From positions 50,012,992 through 50,076,991 of the forward strand of contig OX031065.1 of NCBI GenBank assembly GCA_943736015.1: a DNA stretch of 64,000 nucleotides. The letters are read 5' to 3'. The notes beneath the pieces were generated by a model, which was given only the letters and a program-made list of their open reading frames with translations, did no database searches and was not told where the DNA came from. The translations under genes and the position numbers were made by a program. Positions 46,468-57,144 of the stretch are shown here, one piece after another (the first letter of the stretch is position 1; the number at the start of each line of letters is the position of its first letter). The stretch is from Tridacna crocea (Eukaryota > Mollusca > Bivalvia > Cardiida > Cardiidae).

Positions 46468-46550
46468 AATAGCCCCCCAAGGCTGGGATTGAACCCAGAA
46501 TCTTCAGGTCCCAAGTCAAATGGTCGACCACATTGCTACAAAAGCTAGTT
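46468..46550 (-). repeat. tRNA-like SINE head
   Basis: Minus strand carries GGGTTCAATCCCAGCC (B box) and GCAATGTGGTCGACC upstream. Confidence 0.45.
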
Positions 46551-46740
46551 CTATAGCAAGACAGTATAAGTATCCCCTTATACAAACATAATTAAAATCA
46601 ATCTGTGGGATAGACCAGTTTACAACATATCCATGTCTGGTCATGGCATCTGAAGGCTGGATCTAGAGAAAATTTTGATTGGGATTTATTTTTTACACTT
46701 AAAAGTGTAAATACCAAACACTCTGTGTTAATAATCCTGA

Positions 46741-46858
46741 AGGAAATAGGCAACTGAAAGCATTATGAGACAAACACAAAATTCTGGAAGGCAGTATTTT
46801 AAGGAAATAGGCAATTCAAAGCATTATAGGACAGAGACAGAATTCTGGTAAGCCATAT
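46741..46858 (+). repeat. Two-copy tandem duplication, about 62 bp
   Basis: AAGGAAATAGGCAA..AAAGCATTAT..GACA..ACA.AATTCTGG occurs twice in a row, about 85% alike by eye. Confidence 0.75.
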
Positions 46859-46969
46859 TTTTTTCTAGGTATTTTCTCTTGTTCAAATACCGGTAGTGTT
46901 TTCAATTATATGAGTGAACTTCAGTTCATGTACAGGTATCTTTTAACTTTTATAGGCAACACCTGAAGC

Positions 46970-47150
46970 TTTGATGGACAGTGTGTATCAAGATCAGTCT
47001 GCACTGATAATGCATTCTGATCTCCACTGTTCCCTGCTTCATTGTAGATTCATGACCGAATTGTTTCTTGATCTTGCAGAAGGAATGTATTTTTAGCCTT
47101 TGAGACAATGCAATTTATTTGTTTAGCAGTGAAAGAGTTAAAGTGCTTAA
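46970..47150. repeat. Dispersed repeat with TCTGCACTGATAATGCATTCTGA core
   Basis: Related to 18235-18355 and 55000-55105. Confidence 0.4.
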
Positions 47151-47289
47151 AACTTGTCATATGGGAAAGGAATGAACGATGAAATGACATCAATTCGATT
47201 ACCATATTTGCTTAAAAAACAGGAAGTAACTTATGCATAGATGGTTGACATAGTCTAACCTGAACAATCTTACAAAAATTAACTCCCAT

Positions 47290-47460
47290 CTAATGTGGAT
47301 CTGGGGTCCTGCATGGCTCACCAGTAAAGTGTAGGTCTTGTTACGTGATAGCCCAGCCTCATTGGATGCACAATGCTTTTTTGCAAGAGTGTCCTTGGGC
47401 AAGACAATGCAGAGCCCTAGCCTAGTACATGTACTACTTAAACCCAGACATACATCAATA
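47290..47460 (+). mobile_element. tRNA-derived SINE, family 3, copy 1
   Basis: GGGTCCTGCATGGCTCACCAGTAAAGTGTAGG head; body with TTGCAAGAGTGTCCTTGGGCAAGAC shared with 57440 and CCCTAGCC shared with 51781. Confidence 0.55.
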
Positions 47461-47654
47461 AGCTAGCTGTAGCAGTCATATGACAGAAATAATGTTGAAA
47501 GTGACGGTAAACATCTTTTAGTTAATCAAATGTGGATCTAACATTGGCCTGCAAAGTTAAACTTTATCTAACATTTCTGTCAGCCTCACAAAATGTAGCT
47601 GTTAAATTTTTGAAAACATTGGTAGACCAACAGATTTTGAGTTTTCACTCTTAC

Positions 47655-47881
47655 TTATCTCTTTACCACACAGTCCCGAGTTAACAACTGTGTGAAAGAA
47701 GCCCTTTGAAAACAAAGTGGGAAATGGAGAATATGCTGATAACCAGCATTTTCTCCTTTTCCCACAATGTTTTCTACCCTATTGAAGACATATTCCATCA
47801 TTTGAGCGACATTTGAATTGTCGTCTGCAAATGCTTTCAGTTTGGACATGTCCAAAATTTCATTGTGTGGTAAAAAGTTAA
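47655..47881 (+). mobile_element. TTAA-MITE A
   Basis: Hairpin intact; right end GGTAAAAAGTTAA. Confidence 0.83.
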
Positions 47882-48613
47882 GTCATTTCCCCCCATCTTA
47901 TAACACCATTAAGGATACAAGGTAAGTGTGGCTATATCATCCCATTTTGAAAGATGCCCAGAAAAAAACTTTTGAAACCACTTAAATCCAACTGGCTGAC
48001 GTGCTTTTTGTCTGAGACATTCCTTTAAATAAGATTGAAAATATTAACAGCTCAGCCTAGGTTTGTAAACATGATTGTGAGCTTATAGATACACTACACA
48101 TGTTGACTCTATCTTTCTTTTCTATAGAATTTTAAGCATTTCTAAATTCATCATTATTCATCATTATGCAAGACTGTTTTAAAAGATTGAAACTTCTGTA
48201 CTCAGACATTAAAGTTTTGATTTTTACAGTAGCATTTTACAATTCTAGCCTAAGTACAACAATTTCTAAACTTTTATATGGTTAGTATAGTCATATAGAC
48301 TGCAAACAATTCAAATCTAAAACAGTGTGCCTATATGAATGGAATTTTACTATGTTAGGCAGTCTGATCTTACTCTACCAGTACACCTGTTACATACTAT
48401 ACAGACTGTCCCCATTCTGAGGTATAAAGCATGCATTGTTTTGAAACTAGTATGGTTTAGTTAAAAAAACACAGCTCTAGTCCTCTTAGGGTAAAGAAAC
48501 TGGTATTTTGTATGTAAGTTCTTACTGAAAGTGCATTGTCCTTTCCATAACTCTTAACACATTGAATCCTTTCAAGGTTCCTCTCAATTACCACACAACT
48601 TCAAACTATTAAT
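47882..48613. other. Intergenic, nothing recognised
   Basis: AT-rich, no repeat or coding signal. Confidence 0.4.
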
Positions 48614-48842
48614 TTAACCCATTACCACACAATCCCTACTTTTGACGCCCCTGATAAAGAAGCCTTTTGAAAACACTGTAGGAAATGGAGAAAATGGTGG
48701 TAACCAGCATTTTCTCCTTTTCCCACAGTGTTTTCTACCCTTCCCAGATCAAATTTCAATTTTTCAGTCACCCATATTTTGTCGTCTGCAAATGCTTTCA
48801 ATTTGAACCAGTCTAAAATTTTGTCGTGTGGTAAAGGGTTAA
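48614..48842 (+). mobile_element. TTAA-MITE A, ACTGTG subtype
   Basis: TTAACCCATTACC and GGTAAAGGGTTAA; stem CACTGTAGG / CCCACAGTG. Confidence 0.9.
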
Positions 48843-49276
48843 ATGAAATACAAAATCAACCTAGTAACAATAATTTGATTGTTCAGGTACAATGATTTCT
48901 TCTTTTCTTTCTCATAAGAATGTTCTTGGTTTCATTCCTGGACTCAAAAAATGTTTTGTAATAGTCTGAAAGATGAAAACTAAGTGATATGTTCAGTAAT
49001 CTCCAAGACTTAGACCATGTGTAATTCATGAATATTGAATGTACCTTTCTTCCTTAAGATAAATGAAAATTTACCTTGTGTCTTCATAAGAAACAAGTCA
49101 ACAAAATAATGATTGTACACAAGAAAGTAAGGTCAACTCATGCAGTGCCACAAAATATGAATTTGAAACCTTCAAGAATAATTTGATGTTGACTATTTTC
49201 TGGTGTTTACATTAGTGTCAACACTGTTTCAGTCTTACAATGACAACAATTCATCCATTTGTGGGGTCCCTATAAA

Positions 49277-49425
49277 GTAAGAAACGGAACCGAAACGAAA
49301 CGCAACGAAACGTTACGAAACGGAACGAAACGCTACGAAACGGAACGAAACGCAACGAAACGGAACGAAACGAAATAGAACGAAACGGAATATAACGAGA
49401 ACGAAACGGAACGAAACGAAATGAA
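49277..49425 (+). repeat. (GAAACGnAAC)n minisatellite, left
   Basis: Mixed 5- and 10-bp units AAACG / GAACG. The long Phe/Arg/Ser-rich frame read from it is an artefact. Confidence 0.85.
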
Positions 49426-49745
49426 ATCTAGCAGCGTTTTTATTTTTAAACTTATTTTTTTGTCTCAATTTATCGTTTTTCTGTTGTACTGTTTCCAATT
49501 GTTTTATCCCACAGTGTATGTAAGGTACAAAAAAGGATTATGTCGCTGAATTTTTGCGATTATTTTGCATTGACAATCTGGTCAAAGTCAAGATTAAGCA
49601 CTTCAAACGATAATCCTCTACAAGGGAGTGTGGTTTTAAGGTTGCACAAAAAGCATATTAGGTGCAATTTTAAATATTTGACGTGTAGGGAAAATTTAAT
49701 TTTGTTCTGTCACTATGGTATCAGAGTATTATCACAGGGCGCCGG

Positions 49746-49985
49746 AATATGGCGAGCCTGGGTAGCACAGTTGGTAGCGTACAGGACTTCAAAACATGGG
49801 TCGCCAGTTCAAATATCCATTCGACAAATTTATTTCCAAAGATTGATGATAGTCATTGCGACAGGATTCATTCCTCTCTCTCCAGTGATCACCGATAGTA
49901 ATCGTTTAAGAGCAGCCAGTGGGAAGAATATTACTCTCGAAGTACTTGTAAAAAGAACTGCAGGAAAACACAGATAGGTGTAATG
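49746..49985 (+). mobile_element. tRNA-derived SINE, family 2
   Basis: CTGGGTAGCACAGTTGGTAG head, B-box-like CAGTTCAAATATCC, body GATTGATGATAGTCATTGC and GGATTCATTCCTCTC. Confidence 0.65.
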
Positions 49986-50074
49986 CAGCGATTTTGTTTG
50001 GTTTGTATTAGAGTTTAATGCCTTTTTAACAGCGTAGGTCATATCATGGCGGTCAGTGTCGCACTAATGTGTTT

Positions 50075-50154
50075 CCTGGCTTTTTCACACCAGTACTGAC
50101 CAGGTCTAGGTCACGAGTCTGATGCGCTAACCACTGAGCTATCCGGCCGGGCCC
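50075..50154 (-). repeat. tRNA-like SINE head
   Basis: Minus strand GGATAGCTCAGTGGTTAGCG is a good tRNA A-box region, followed by CATCAGACTCGTGACC; T arm degenerate. Confidence 0.5.
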
Positions 50155-50387
50155 AATGTAGCGATGCATGCAACGATACAACTCATGTTGTATAGGGCGT
50201 TAGATCTTAAGACATTGTAGTAAAGAGAGAAAATGCTGGTAACGAACATTTTATCCTTTTCTTAAAACATTTTCAAAAGTACTAGTATTCTCCTTTAGCG
50301 GCGGTGAAACTCGTGATTTTATAACAAGGGGTTTGTTTCTTTCATGTTTAAATCGAAAACTGAGGTCACATCTGTTCTGCAATGAGA

Positions 50388-50457
50388 GCTGTGATCGTAT
50401 GGTGGTTAGTGCTTTGCGAAGTAGCCGTCATTTCCGGTTCGAATCCTGGTCACGGCA
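50388..50457 (+). pseudogene. tRNA-His-derived pseudogene or SINE head
   Basis: 70 nt with a complete 7-bp acceptor stem (GCTGTGA / TCACGGC), TGGTGGTTAGTG D region and B box GGTTCGAATCC; resembles tRNA-His, GCCGTGATCGTATAGTGG. The anticodon place reads GTA (50421-50423) instead of GTG, and anticodon and T stems have mismatches, so it is probably not functional. Confidence 0.6.
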
Positions 50458-50682
50458 GGTCTGTGACCGTCGCTATCTCGGCATAGCTTAACAATTTTTA
50501 GCTGGCCTTTGGGTTGTAAGGCGTCTTACACCACTTTTCATACGATTTCAATTCTATGACTGCATCGGTTGACTCTGCTGACGTTTTTTATTGTTTTTAC
50601 CACCCAAGCAATTTCATCTCTTTCCTCTTTGTTGTGCATATTGTTGAAAATGTAACACTACGATTAGACACGAGCCTTGCTT

Positions 50683-50750
50683 TTGGCAAAAGGGGGTTTA
50701 ATGCCTCGCAGTTATGCATGATACCAAGTAGGTCATCGTATTATTATGGA
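50683..50750 (-). repeat. Dispersed repeat (GCAAAAGGGGGTTTAATGCC)
   Basis: Inverse of the block at 51445-51535 (TTGGTATTGTGCAT ... AAGCCCCCTTTTGCC). Confidence 0.5.
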
Positions 50751-50812
50751 TACATAATTTCCTTCTTTTTTTAAAAGCCGCCTGAATCACGATGTACACT
50801 TGTCCTTTGACA

Positions 50813-50846
50813 GGTAGAATATTGACTAGGTAGAATATTGACTAAC
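50813..50846 (+). repeat. Short tandem duplication
   Basis: AGGTAGAATATTGACT occurs twice in a row. Confidence 0.9.
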
Positions 50847-50928
50847 TAGCAAACATTTTCAATTAAGATCAGCCTGCACAGATTGCGCCATGCAGCAATA
50901 CAACTGATATAATGTTTAGTTGAAACAT

Positions 50929-51136
50929 TTTTATCTTACATCGATTGAAAAACAAGTTCTTACAACTTGTACTTATCTCTCGCTATTCTGCTTCCTCGGA
51001 ACTAAACCAGTACTCGCGCCAAATGTGTGGGCTAATGAAAAATCCCAAAGCTGACACCCGCTCCCGTGTATCGAACTCGGGACCTGATGATTATGAGGCC
51101 GACGCTCAACCCTACGACCACGGACGCCACACAATA
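50929..51136 (-). mobile_element. tRNA-derived SINE, family 1, copy 2
   Basis: Inverse of 43075-43285 along its whole length: GCGTCGGCCTCATAA, B box GAGTTCGATAC, GGGATTTTTCATTAGCCCAC, TCGATGTAAGATAAAA end. Confidence 0.82.
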
Positions 51137-51244
51137 ATGTTGAAAAGGGTGTTAGACACTATACAGTCAATAAAATCAAGCGTTGGAATATTTCAAGTAT
51201 GTTTTTTTCCCAGGGTTTTAATTCTTAATTTGAACAATATTCTG

Positions 51245-51370
51245 TAAAAGAGAGCTTAACGAATCCGTAAACCGTAAACAGTATCCACCCAGGTCAGCCT
51301 GCGCAGTCCCCGCTGGGTGACGTGAGCCGAAACCTTTCCCTATTGGTCACTTTTCTGCATGTCATAGGAC
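51245..51370. repeat. Fragment of AGCCTGCGCAG-type dispersed repeat
   Basis: ACCCAGGTCAGCCTGCGCAG and CCTATTGGTCA recall 5870-6095 and 21195-21235. Confidence 0.4.
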
Positions 51371-51444
51371 CAGAATACTTCATGTTACAGTGTAAAGTTA
51401 CACACAAAAAAAGACTTCATGGATCTAAAATTGTGTGAGGACGT

Positions 51445-51535
51445 ACTTGGTATTGTGCATCACGGAGATATATTAAGCCCCCTTTTGCCGGAGCATGGAT
51501 CATTGTATATTTTGTGAACTGTAAGTTAGTATTAA
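51445..51535 (+). repeat. Dispersed repeat (TTGGTATTGTGCAT ... TTTTGCCGGAGCATGG)
   Basis: Same family as 21295, 50683 and 57830. Confidence 0.5.
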
Positions 51536-51780
51536 CTTATTTTAAAGTCATCTCTTGGGGCTACTGTTAGTTAAAATTTCTTTATGTACTTTTTAAGAAA
51601 CCTCTATTTCTATTTAAAATGAACTAGGACAGAGCAAACTGGAAGGTTTCAAACAGTGACTGAAAGGGAAAAATAGTGCATAAAACTTTTGATGTATCCA
51701 GAAACCTTAAAATGAATTGTACATATGCCGCAGACATAATTTCTCTTAGAAAAATAATTTCAAACCTAACATTTTCCAGG

Positions 51781-51975
51781 GTCCTGAGTTGCTCAGTAGT
51801 AAAGTGTAGGACTTGTGACCTGGAGGCTTTGGGCTCAATCCTCACTGGATCCACTGGCTTTTTTGTGGCAAGATCATTCAGAACCCTAGCCATGTACTGG
51901 TGGAACTCACAATACATGAATCTGTGAGCTGTTTGAAAGCGGTGTTTAATCTAGAATCAGTCAATCAATCAAAAT
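51781..51975 (+). mobile_element. tRNA-derived SINE, family 3, copy 2
   Basis: TGAGTTGCTCAGTAGTAAAG head, GGGCTCAATCCTC B-box region, CACTGGCTTTTTTGTGGCAAG body, tail of TCAATCAATCA. Confidence 0.65.
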
Positions 51976-52273
51976 CGTCTGTCCCGGTCTCGACGATTTT
52001 TTATGTATGTCTGTTTCATGCAAAAAAAAGATGTTCAATATAATTAGCCATGTTCAGTGACATAAGGTCTTCGAGGCTTCTATTTTGGGATAGAAATCAA
52101 AGTGATTGAAAAACAGACAGTGCATGAAGAAAGGTGATATCTGCACAAATGTACAAAATTTGAATAAAGACTCAAAACCGGCATTCTAATTCGCCTGATA
52201 TAAAATGGATTATTTCTCTAAAGCATCTTGTAAGAATCCAAACCGGTTTCATTACCGGCCGTATGTGTTATCA

Positions 52274-52590
52274 AAAGGTCTCGGTAGCTCAGTCAGTACT
52301 ATACAGGACTTGAGAACAGATAGTCGCTGGTTCGATTCCCTACTCTGCCAATTTCTTTTCGACGATTGATGATAGTCATTGCAGCAAGATTCATTCCTCT
52401 TTCGTTGAAGGCCATTGTGTCGGCGAGGGTTATGTAGAAAAGCAGAAAAATGGCATGTAAACAACGTTATGTTGAAAACTTTTGTAAGAAATTCCAGGAA
52501 AGCACCGATAGACCTGCACTGGCAGCTGCTTTGTAATTGAAATTATGTTGAAATCTGCGTTTAACGCCATACAAAATCAATCATTCATAA
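52274..52590 (+). mobile_element. tRNA-derived SINE, family 2
   Basis: TCGGTAGCTCAGTCAGTAC A-box region, canonical B box GGTTCGATTCC (52329-52339), body GATTGATGATAGTCATTGC, tail AATCAATCATTCA. Confidence 0.75.
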
Positions 52591-52599
52591 TCGGTTATA

Positions 52600-53345
52600 A
52601 GTGCATTCAACCTTGCTGTATTTGGACATGAATTTTTAATCACAGTATTTATGGAAACAATAAACAAAATATCAACCAGACTGCGACGTATTTGCAGCAC
52701 TGATGGCTGCCAAAAACCATCTTTGCCAGCCAAGGCTGACGATTCACTACGCTACTCTACCCTTGGCGGGATTTTTACATTTCCCCCAATACGCTTTTTC
52801 ATTGGATGCAGCCAGCCCTAACTGCAACGGATGAAATCGCTCGTAGCATTTCATCTTTGATAAAAATAGGTCAAGATCACTACCTTTCGAATAGAAGGCA
52901 AACATGGAAACCCACGTGGATGTCTGCTTATCGCTTTCATGTGTATTCGTAAGCGGTTTGTAAACCGATATTTCACTGGCCTTTAGAAATATGATGTAAA
53001 GGGTGTAATAGAGGGCGCATCGCAGGAATCTCGAAATCGGGCTCAATCAGCCAAGGTAAGGTCCATGTAGTGATCGTAACCTTGGCTCCCGGAGATGGCA
53101 AGAAACCTGAAGAACATTTTATTGGAGATTTATGTCATAACAAAGTAAACAATAGTCTAAGTTCACTCAAACCAACATTAAAATAAAATGTCTTCATTTA
53201 AATTGTCAAAATTCACCCAAGTATCACGATCATAGTGCGCCGTCAAAATTTTAAGTCTTACTTCGTAACAATTTCGGCAGTCAAAAGTAGGGTTATTTAC
53301 AAAAACAAATTATGTTTTCCTTCTGCTTGATTTTGTACCAAAAAA
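52600..53345. other. Interior of the 4.27-kb element, unassigned
   Basis: Contains CCTTGGCTGATTGAGCCC and an open frame at 52747-53046 (minus) with no recognised domain. Confidence 0.35.
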
Positions 53346-53349
53346 TGCA

Positions 53350-53512
53350 CTCCGTTTCGTTTCGTTTCGTTCCGTTTCGTTCTCGTTCCATTCCGTTTCT
53401 ATCTATTTCGTTCCGTTTCGTTGCGTTTCGTTCCGTTTCGTTGCGTTTCGTAACGTTTCGTTCCGTTTCGTTGCGTTTCGTTTCGTTGCGTTTCGTTTCG
53501 GTTCCGTTTCTC
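53350..53512 (+). repeat. (GTTTCGTTnC)n minisatellite, right
   Basis: Mirror of the left tract. Forms the subterminal part of the right TIR. Confidence 0.85.
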
Positions 53513-53539
53513 AGTTTATAGGGACCCCCATTTGTGTAC

Positions 53540-54270
53540 CTTTTGAGTTTTACTAGGGCTAGGCTGGTTCTGTGCAGTGTCTTATCTATTGGCATTCTAT
53601 AAAATACTGGCATCTAGAAGAGGATAGAACCTGTGATAATCCGTAAGTGGTCAATACTGGTCAGTAGTAGTCGACTTGTAGAGGTCAATTGGAAATTTAA
53701 ATAGTCAGATGAGTTTTAAAACAGCAATTAGGCTAATTTGTGGATGATTTGTTGTGTGAAATTTTTTTCCTCAGATAACTTAATTTCATTAATGTGAAAG
53801 AGAGGAGTGGAAAAACTGTTTTGTCCCTGCCAAGGTAACTCACCAGCTGGCCTTTGCCACTTTTCCAAACTGTGTAGAAGTTCCTAATAAGGTCTTTAGG
53901 TTTCATGTTTGATATCTTAAGTAATTGCTTGATGATAAGTTATTAATTCATCATGACTACATACAAGTCATTATTTCACGCTTTGGGAATAATAAAGTCT
54001 GGTGTTAAGGATAATACCCCAAATAGGGACACATGATTTGTCCCTTTGGAAGTTTAACTCTTTACCGAATGACAAAATTGTAGGCTGAAAAATTGAAATT
54101 TTGTTCAGGACAACCTTTTCTGTTGACCAGCATTATGATCAAATAAAAAAGGACCTTATTAGTAAAACTATGATACTGATGATAATATGTAACAAACCTT
54201 CATGTACAGGATGTAAGAGAACAGCTTTTACTATCAATTTAGAAACCAGATGAGTATGTAAGCCAGTGAT
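53540..54270. other. Intergenic with a MITE fragment
   Basis: TTTAACTCTTTACCGAATGAC (54053 on) is a truncated family A end; nothing else recognised. Confidence 0.4.
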
Positions 54271-54493
54271 TTAACCCATTAACACTCAATCCTTCCTTTT
54301 GACAGCCCTGAGAATGAAGCCTTAAGAAAGCATTGTGGAAAAAGGAGAAAAAGCTGGTAACCAGTATTTTCTCCTTTGCCCACAATATTTTCTACTCTTC
54401 ACAAAACATATTTTTAATTTTCAGTCACTTTTATTTTGTCGTCTGCTTTCGATTTGGACAAGCCTAAAATATTGTCGATTGGTAATGAGTTAA
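54271..54493 (+). mobile_element. TTAA-MITE A
   Basis: TTAACCCATTAAC and GGTAATGAGTTAA. Confidence 0.86.
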
Positions 54494-54999
54494 TCACGGA
54501 ATCAACCACTTCAGTCAACCACCAATTGATCACTTGCGACCAGTATTGATCGTTTATAGCCCGTTCCAGTTGCCAGCCAGGTCATTACTCATACTGACCT
54601 ATTCTTTGCCAACCTTGCACACTATATAACTAAATCATTGCAGGAGTAAGTTCAAAAAATATCTGTTGTAGCATTATGAGATACTTGAAATAAATATTTA
54701 AACTGGTATAAGGGTTTTTCAGTACATCCAATGATTTTTTTAGTGAATCCATTACTTAAACTCATCACACATCACCGAGCAGAACGTAGTCCTTTTTTTC
54801 AATGTGTGAATCCAAGCCCTTGGTACAGCTGAAGGTACTTTTGCTGCCAGAATGGATCAAGATCACACTCAGTGTGACAAGTTGCCATGTAGAGTGAAAC
54901 GTGACTTTAACATAACTAAAATAAAACATTCAAGTTGAATGTACAAATCCAATTATTGCTATTTTGAAGTTAATTCTTTGGGGAGAATTCTTTCTTACA

Positions 55000-55105
55000 A
55001 GGCAGTATGGATCAAAGATCAGACTGCACTTTCTGTGCAATCTGATCTTAATCAACACTGTCTGCAAAAGGTCCTTGGGTAGCACTTAGCAGCCTAAGGG
55101 TTAAT
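55000..55105. repeat. Dispersed repeat with GATCAGACTGCAC palindrome
   Basis: AAGATCAGACTGCACTTTC faces TGTGCAATCTGATCTTAA; then AAAAGGTCCTTGGGTAGCACTTAGCAG. Confidence 0.55.
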
Positions 55106-55479
55106 ACTTAATAGTATTGTGTCACACTATATAAGTTTAAAAATTATATAGGCATACTTTCATGCTAAGGTTTGAATTACATAAAACAAAGTCACCGTCT
55201 TAATATGGGTTGAGCAGCAGTTCATAATAAAAATTTAAAGAAGTAAAAATAGTTATATAACTTGCTCTGTAAATGCACTTCTAATTCACATGATCAAAAC
55301 TATATTAAAGATGTCAATTCTATATGTTTAAAAAGACAGATGCATTCCTGTGGATCCGTTATCATAAATTTATCAACAAATTCAGCATTTCTTCTTTTTT
55401 TTCTGAAAAGTCACAAAATAAAATTCAAGGTATCAGAGGGACTATAAATGGAGTTTACATCTTGAAGACAAATTGTAAG

Positions 55480-56400
55480 CCAGTCTGAGTCCTTTAGACT
55501 TCACGTAAATGGGTGTCTAGTTCGCTATGCAAGACACGAATTTCCATCAAAAACCTTCAATTAAATTCGTGTCCCGGGTTCGTACTTGATCGGGGCCGTT
55601 CGTAAATAAAATATTTCTTACCGTTGATGACAAGAGAGAAATACTGGTTCCAGGCGTTTCCACTACAAGATGCATATAAATCAAACATTAATTTTTTGGA
55701 TAGACTGCACGATCTCCATTCTATAAAACGTTCTGCAAAAATGATTCAAACGATTCGGAAATTCATCGATATAGCGCCTAGTCCGCTAACTAGGACTGGT
55801 CGACTTTATGGGTACTGTGAATTCGTTATCGAAGCAATTTAAACTATTTATGGCCAAATTTTAGCAGGCTATCTGAACAGTAAAAGATTTTTGATATAAG
55901 ACATGGTTGAATATGTGATTTTATTGAGGAAAAACTGCTTAATCTTCTTGTTTATTTGGCAGCGGACGATAGACAAGTTGTGAATGAAAGTTGTTGAATG
56001 AAAACGAGGGTACTAGTGTAAACAATGTTCATACGCTACATTTTGAAAAAATAAAAGAACAAACTTTGTTCCAGTATTTAAAGTATTTCAGATTGACAAT
56101 TTTTTAGTTTTGGCGAAATTTCGATAAAGAATTCATCCTTAATTTGTATGGTTTGTTCAGGGTCAGAGTTGAACTGATTTGTAGGTCTCCGTTATTCGCC
56201 CAAATCACCAGCCATGCAAAACTGAAAGTAAGTGCGCATGCGTCGTTACGGATCATGTATTTGGTTCCGGTCAAAACTATCACAGTAAGCGGATTTGCTA
56301 CAGCAAATCCGCTAAAAAGAACAGCAACAGCTAAAAAAGCTTTTATTAAATTTATTTCATCCATTTCCCTGATTCCCTGTCAGTAAAAAGATGTAAAAGA
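55480..56400. other. Possible promoter/first-exon region, unproven
   Basis: Contains frames at 55627-55842 (plus) and 56104-56364 (minus, hydrophobic start), an NRF1-like TGCGCATGCGTC near 56227-56240, a GTAAGA donor-like site on the minus strand near 55620, and a 26-bp palindrome AGCGGATTTGCT-AC-AGCAAATCCGCT at 56289-56314. I recognise no protein family. Confidence 0.3.
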
Positions 56401-56560
56401 GCCTTATCATACACTGGTAATATAAAGTATTAAAAAGAACCTAAAATGAACATTGGTAAGATATAATAGAAAATACACATTTATGACTTCTTGAAATGTT
56501 TCCTGCAGGCTACTTTGAAAACTGTTTGAACATGCTTGTAAAATCAAATAAAAAATGGAT

Positions 56561-56778
56561 GTAACCTCTTTACCAATTAAATCGAAGTTTTAATGACGCT
56601 GAAGAGAAAGGCTTTAGAAAACATTGTGGGACAGGAGAAAATGCTGGTCATCAGCATTTCATTTTATCCTTTTCCCACATTGTTTTCTATCTTTTAAAAA
56701 CAAATTTAATCATTTAATTCACAATGATTGTCATCTTCAGAAACATGTCTAAAAATTTGCCATTTTGTAAAGGATTAA
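56561..56778 (+). mobile_element. TTAA-MITE A
   Basis: Left terminus mutated; GTAAAGGATTAA right. Confidence 0.78.
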
Positions 56779-56807
56779 ACATGTTATACATAAATGCAAG
56801 TGATAAG

Positions 56808-57140
56808 CAACTGTTCCTTTTCCCACAGTGTTTTCCAAAGTGGTGTGGTAGAGGCAGAAAAGAGGTGTATGTAGATGAGAATGTCTTAGACTCATCCAAA
56901 TTGGAAGCACTTGCAGGCAACTTGTTTAAAGGTCCTTAAATAATAGTGTTTGCCTTTGAAGTGGTAGACAGCACTGACAGGAAAGGTGAAAATGCTGGAT
57001 TCCAGCCTTTTTCTCCTTTTCCCACAATGTTTTCTAAGCTTTACAGCAACTCTTTTGTTTTATTCTTATTTTTTGTCATCTGCAAATGCTTGAAATGTGG
57101 ACAAGCATATTTTGCTGTCTGACAAGGAATTTTTGAATGT
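56808..57140. repeat. Two MITE A remnants
   Basis: Half copy at 56808-56935 and a decayed full hairpin at about 56975-57035. Confidence 0.55.
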
Positions 57141-57144
57141 TTGC

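Larger units (their letters stand above)
49263..53528. mobile_element. 4.27-kb TIR element with minisatellite subtermini
   Basis: Perfect 14-bp TIRs GGGGTCCCTATAAA (49263-49276) and inverse (53515-53528), flanked by CATTTGT on both sides (49256-49262, 53529-53535), extendable to an 8-bp CATTTGTG if one terminal G is assigned to the target. Each TIR continues into GAAACGGAAC-type repeats for about 150 bp in mirror orientation. The interior is filled with SINEs; no transposase recognised. Two independent small elements is the main alternative. Confidence 0.65.

Noticed and set aside
3191..48842. Repeated palindromes taken as a CRISPR array
   Set aside because: Spacing is irregular, each repeat carries its own flanks and TTAA ends, orientation is mixed, and the genome is eukaryotic.
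49313..53613. Frames rich in RFVSFRFV or KRNETERN
   Set aside because: Direct translations of the GAAACG/GTTTCG minisatellites.
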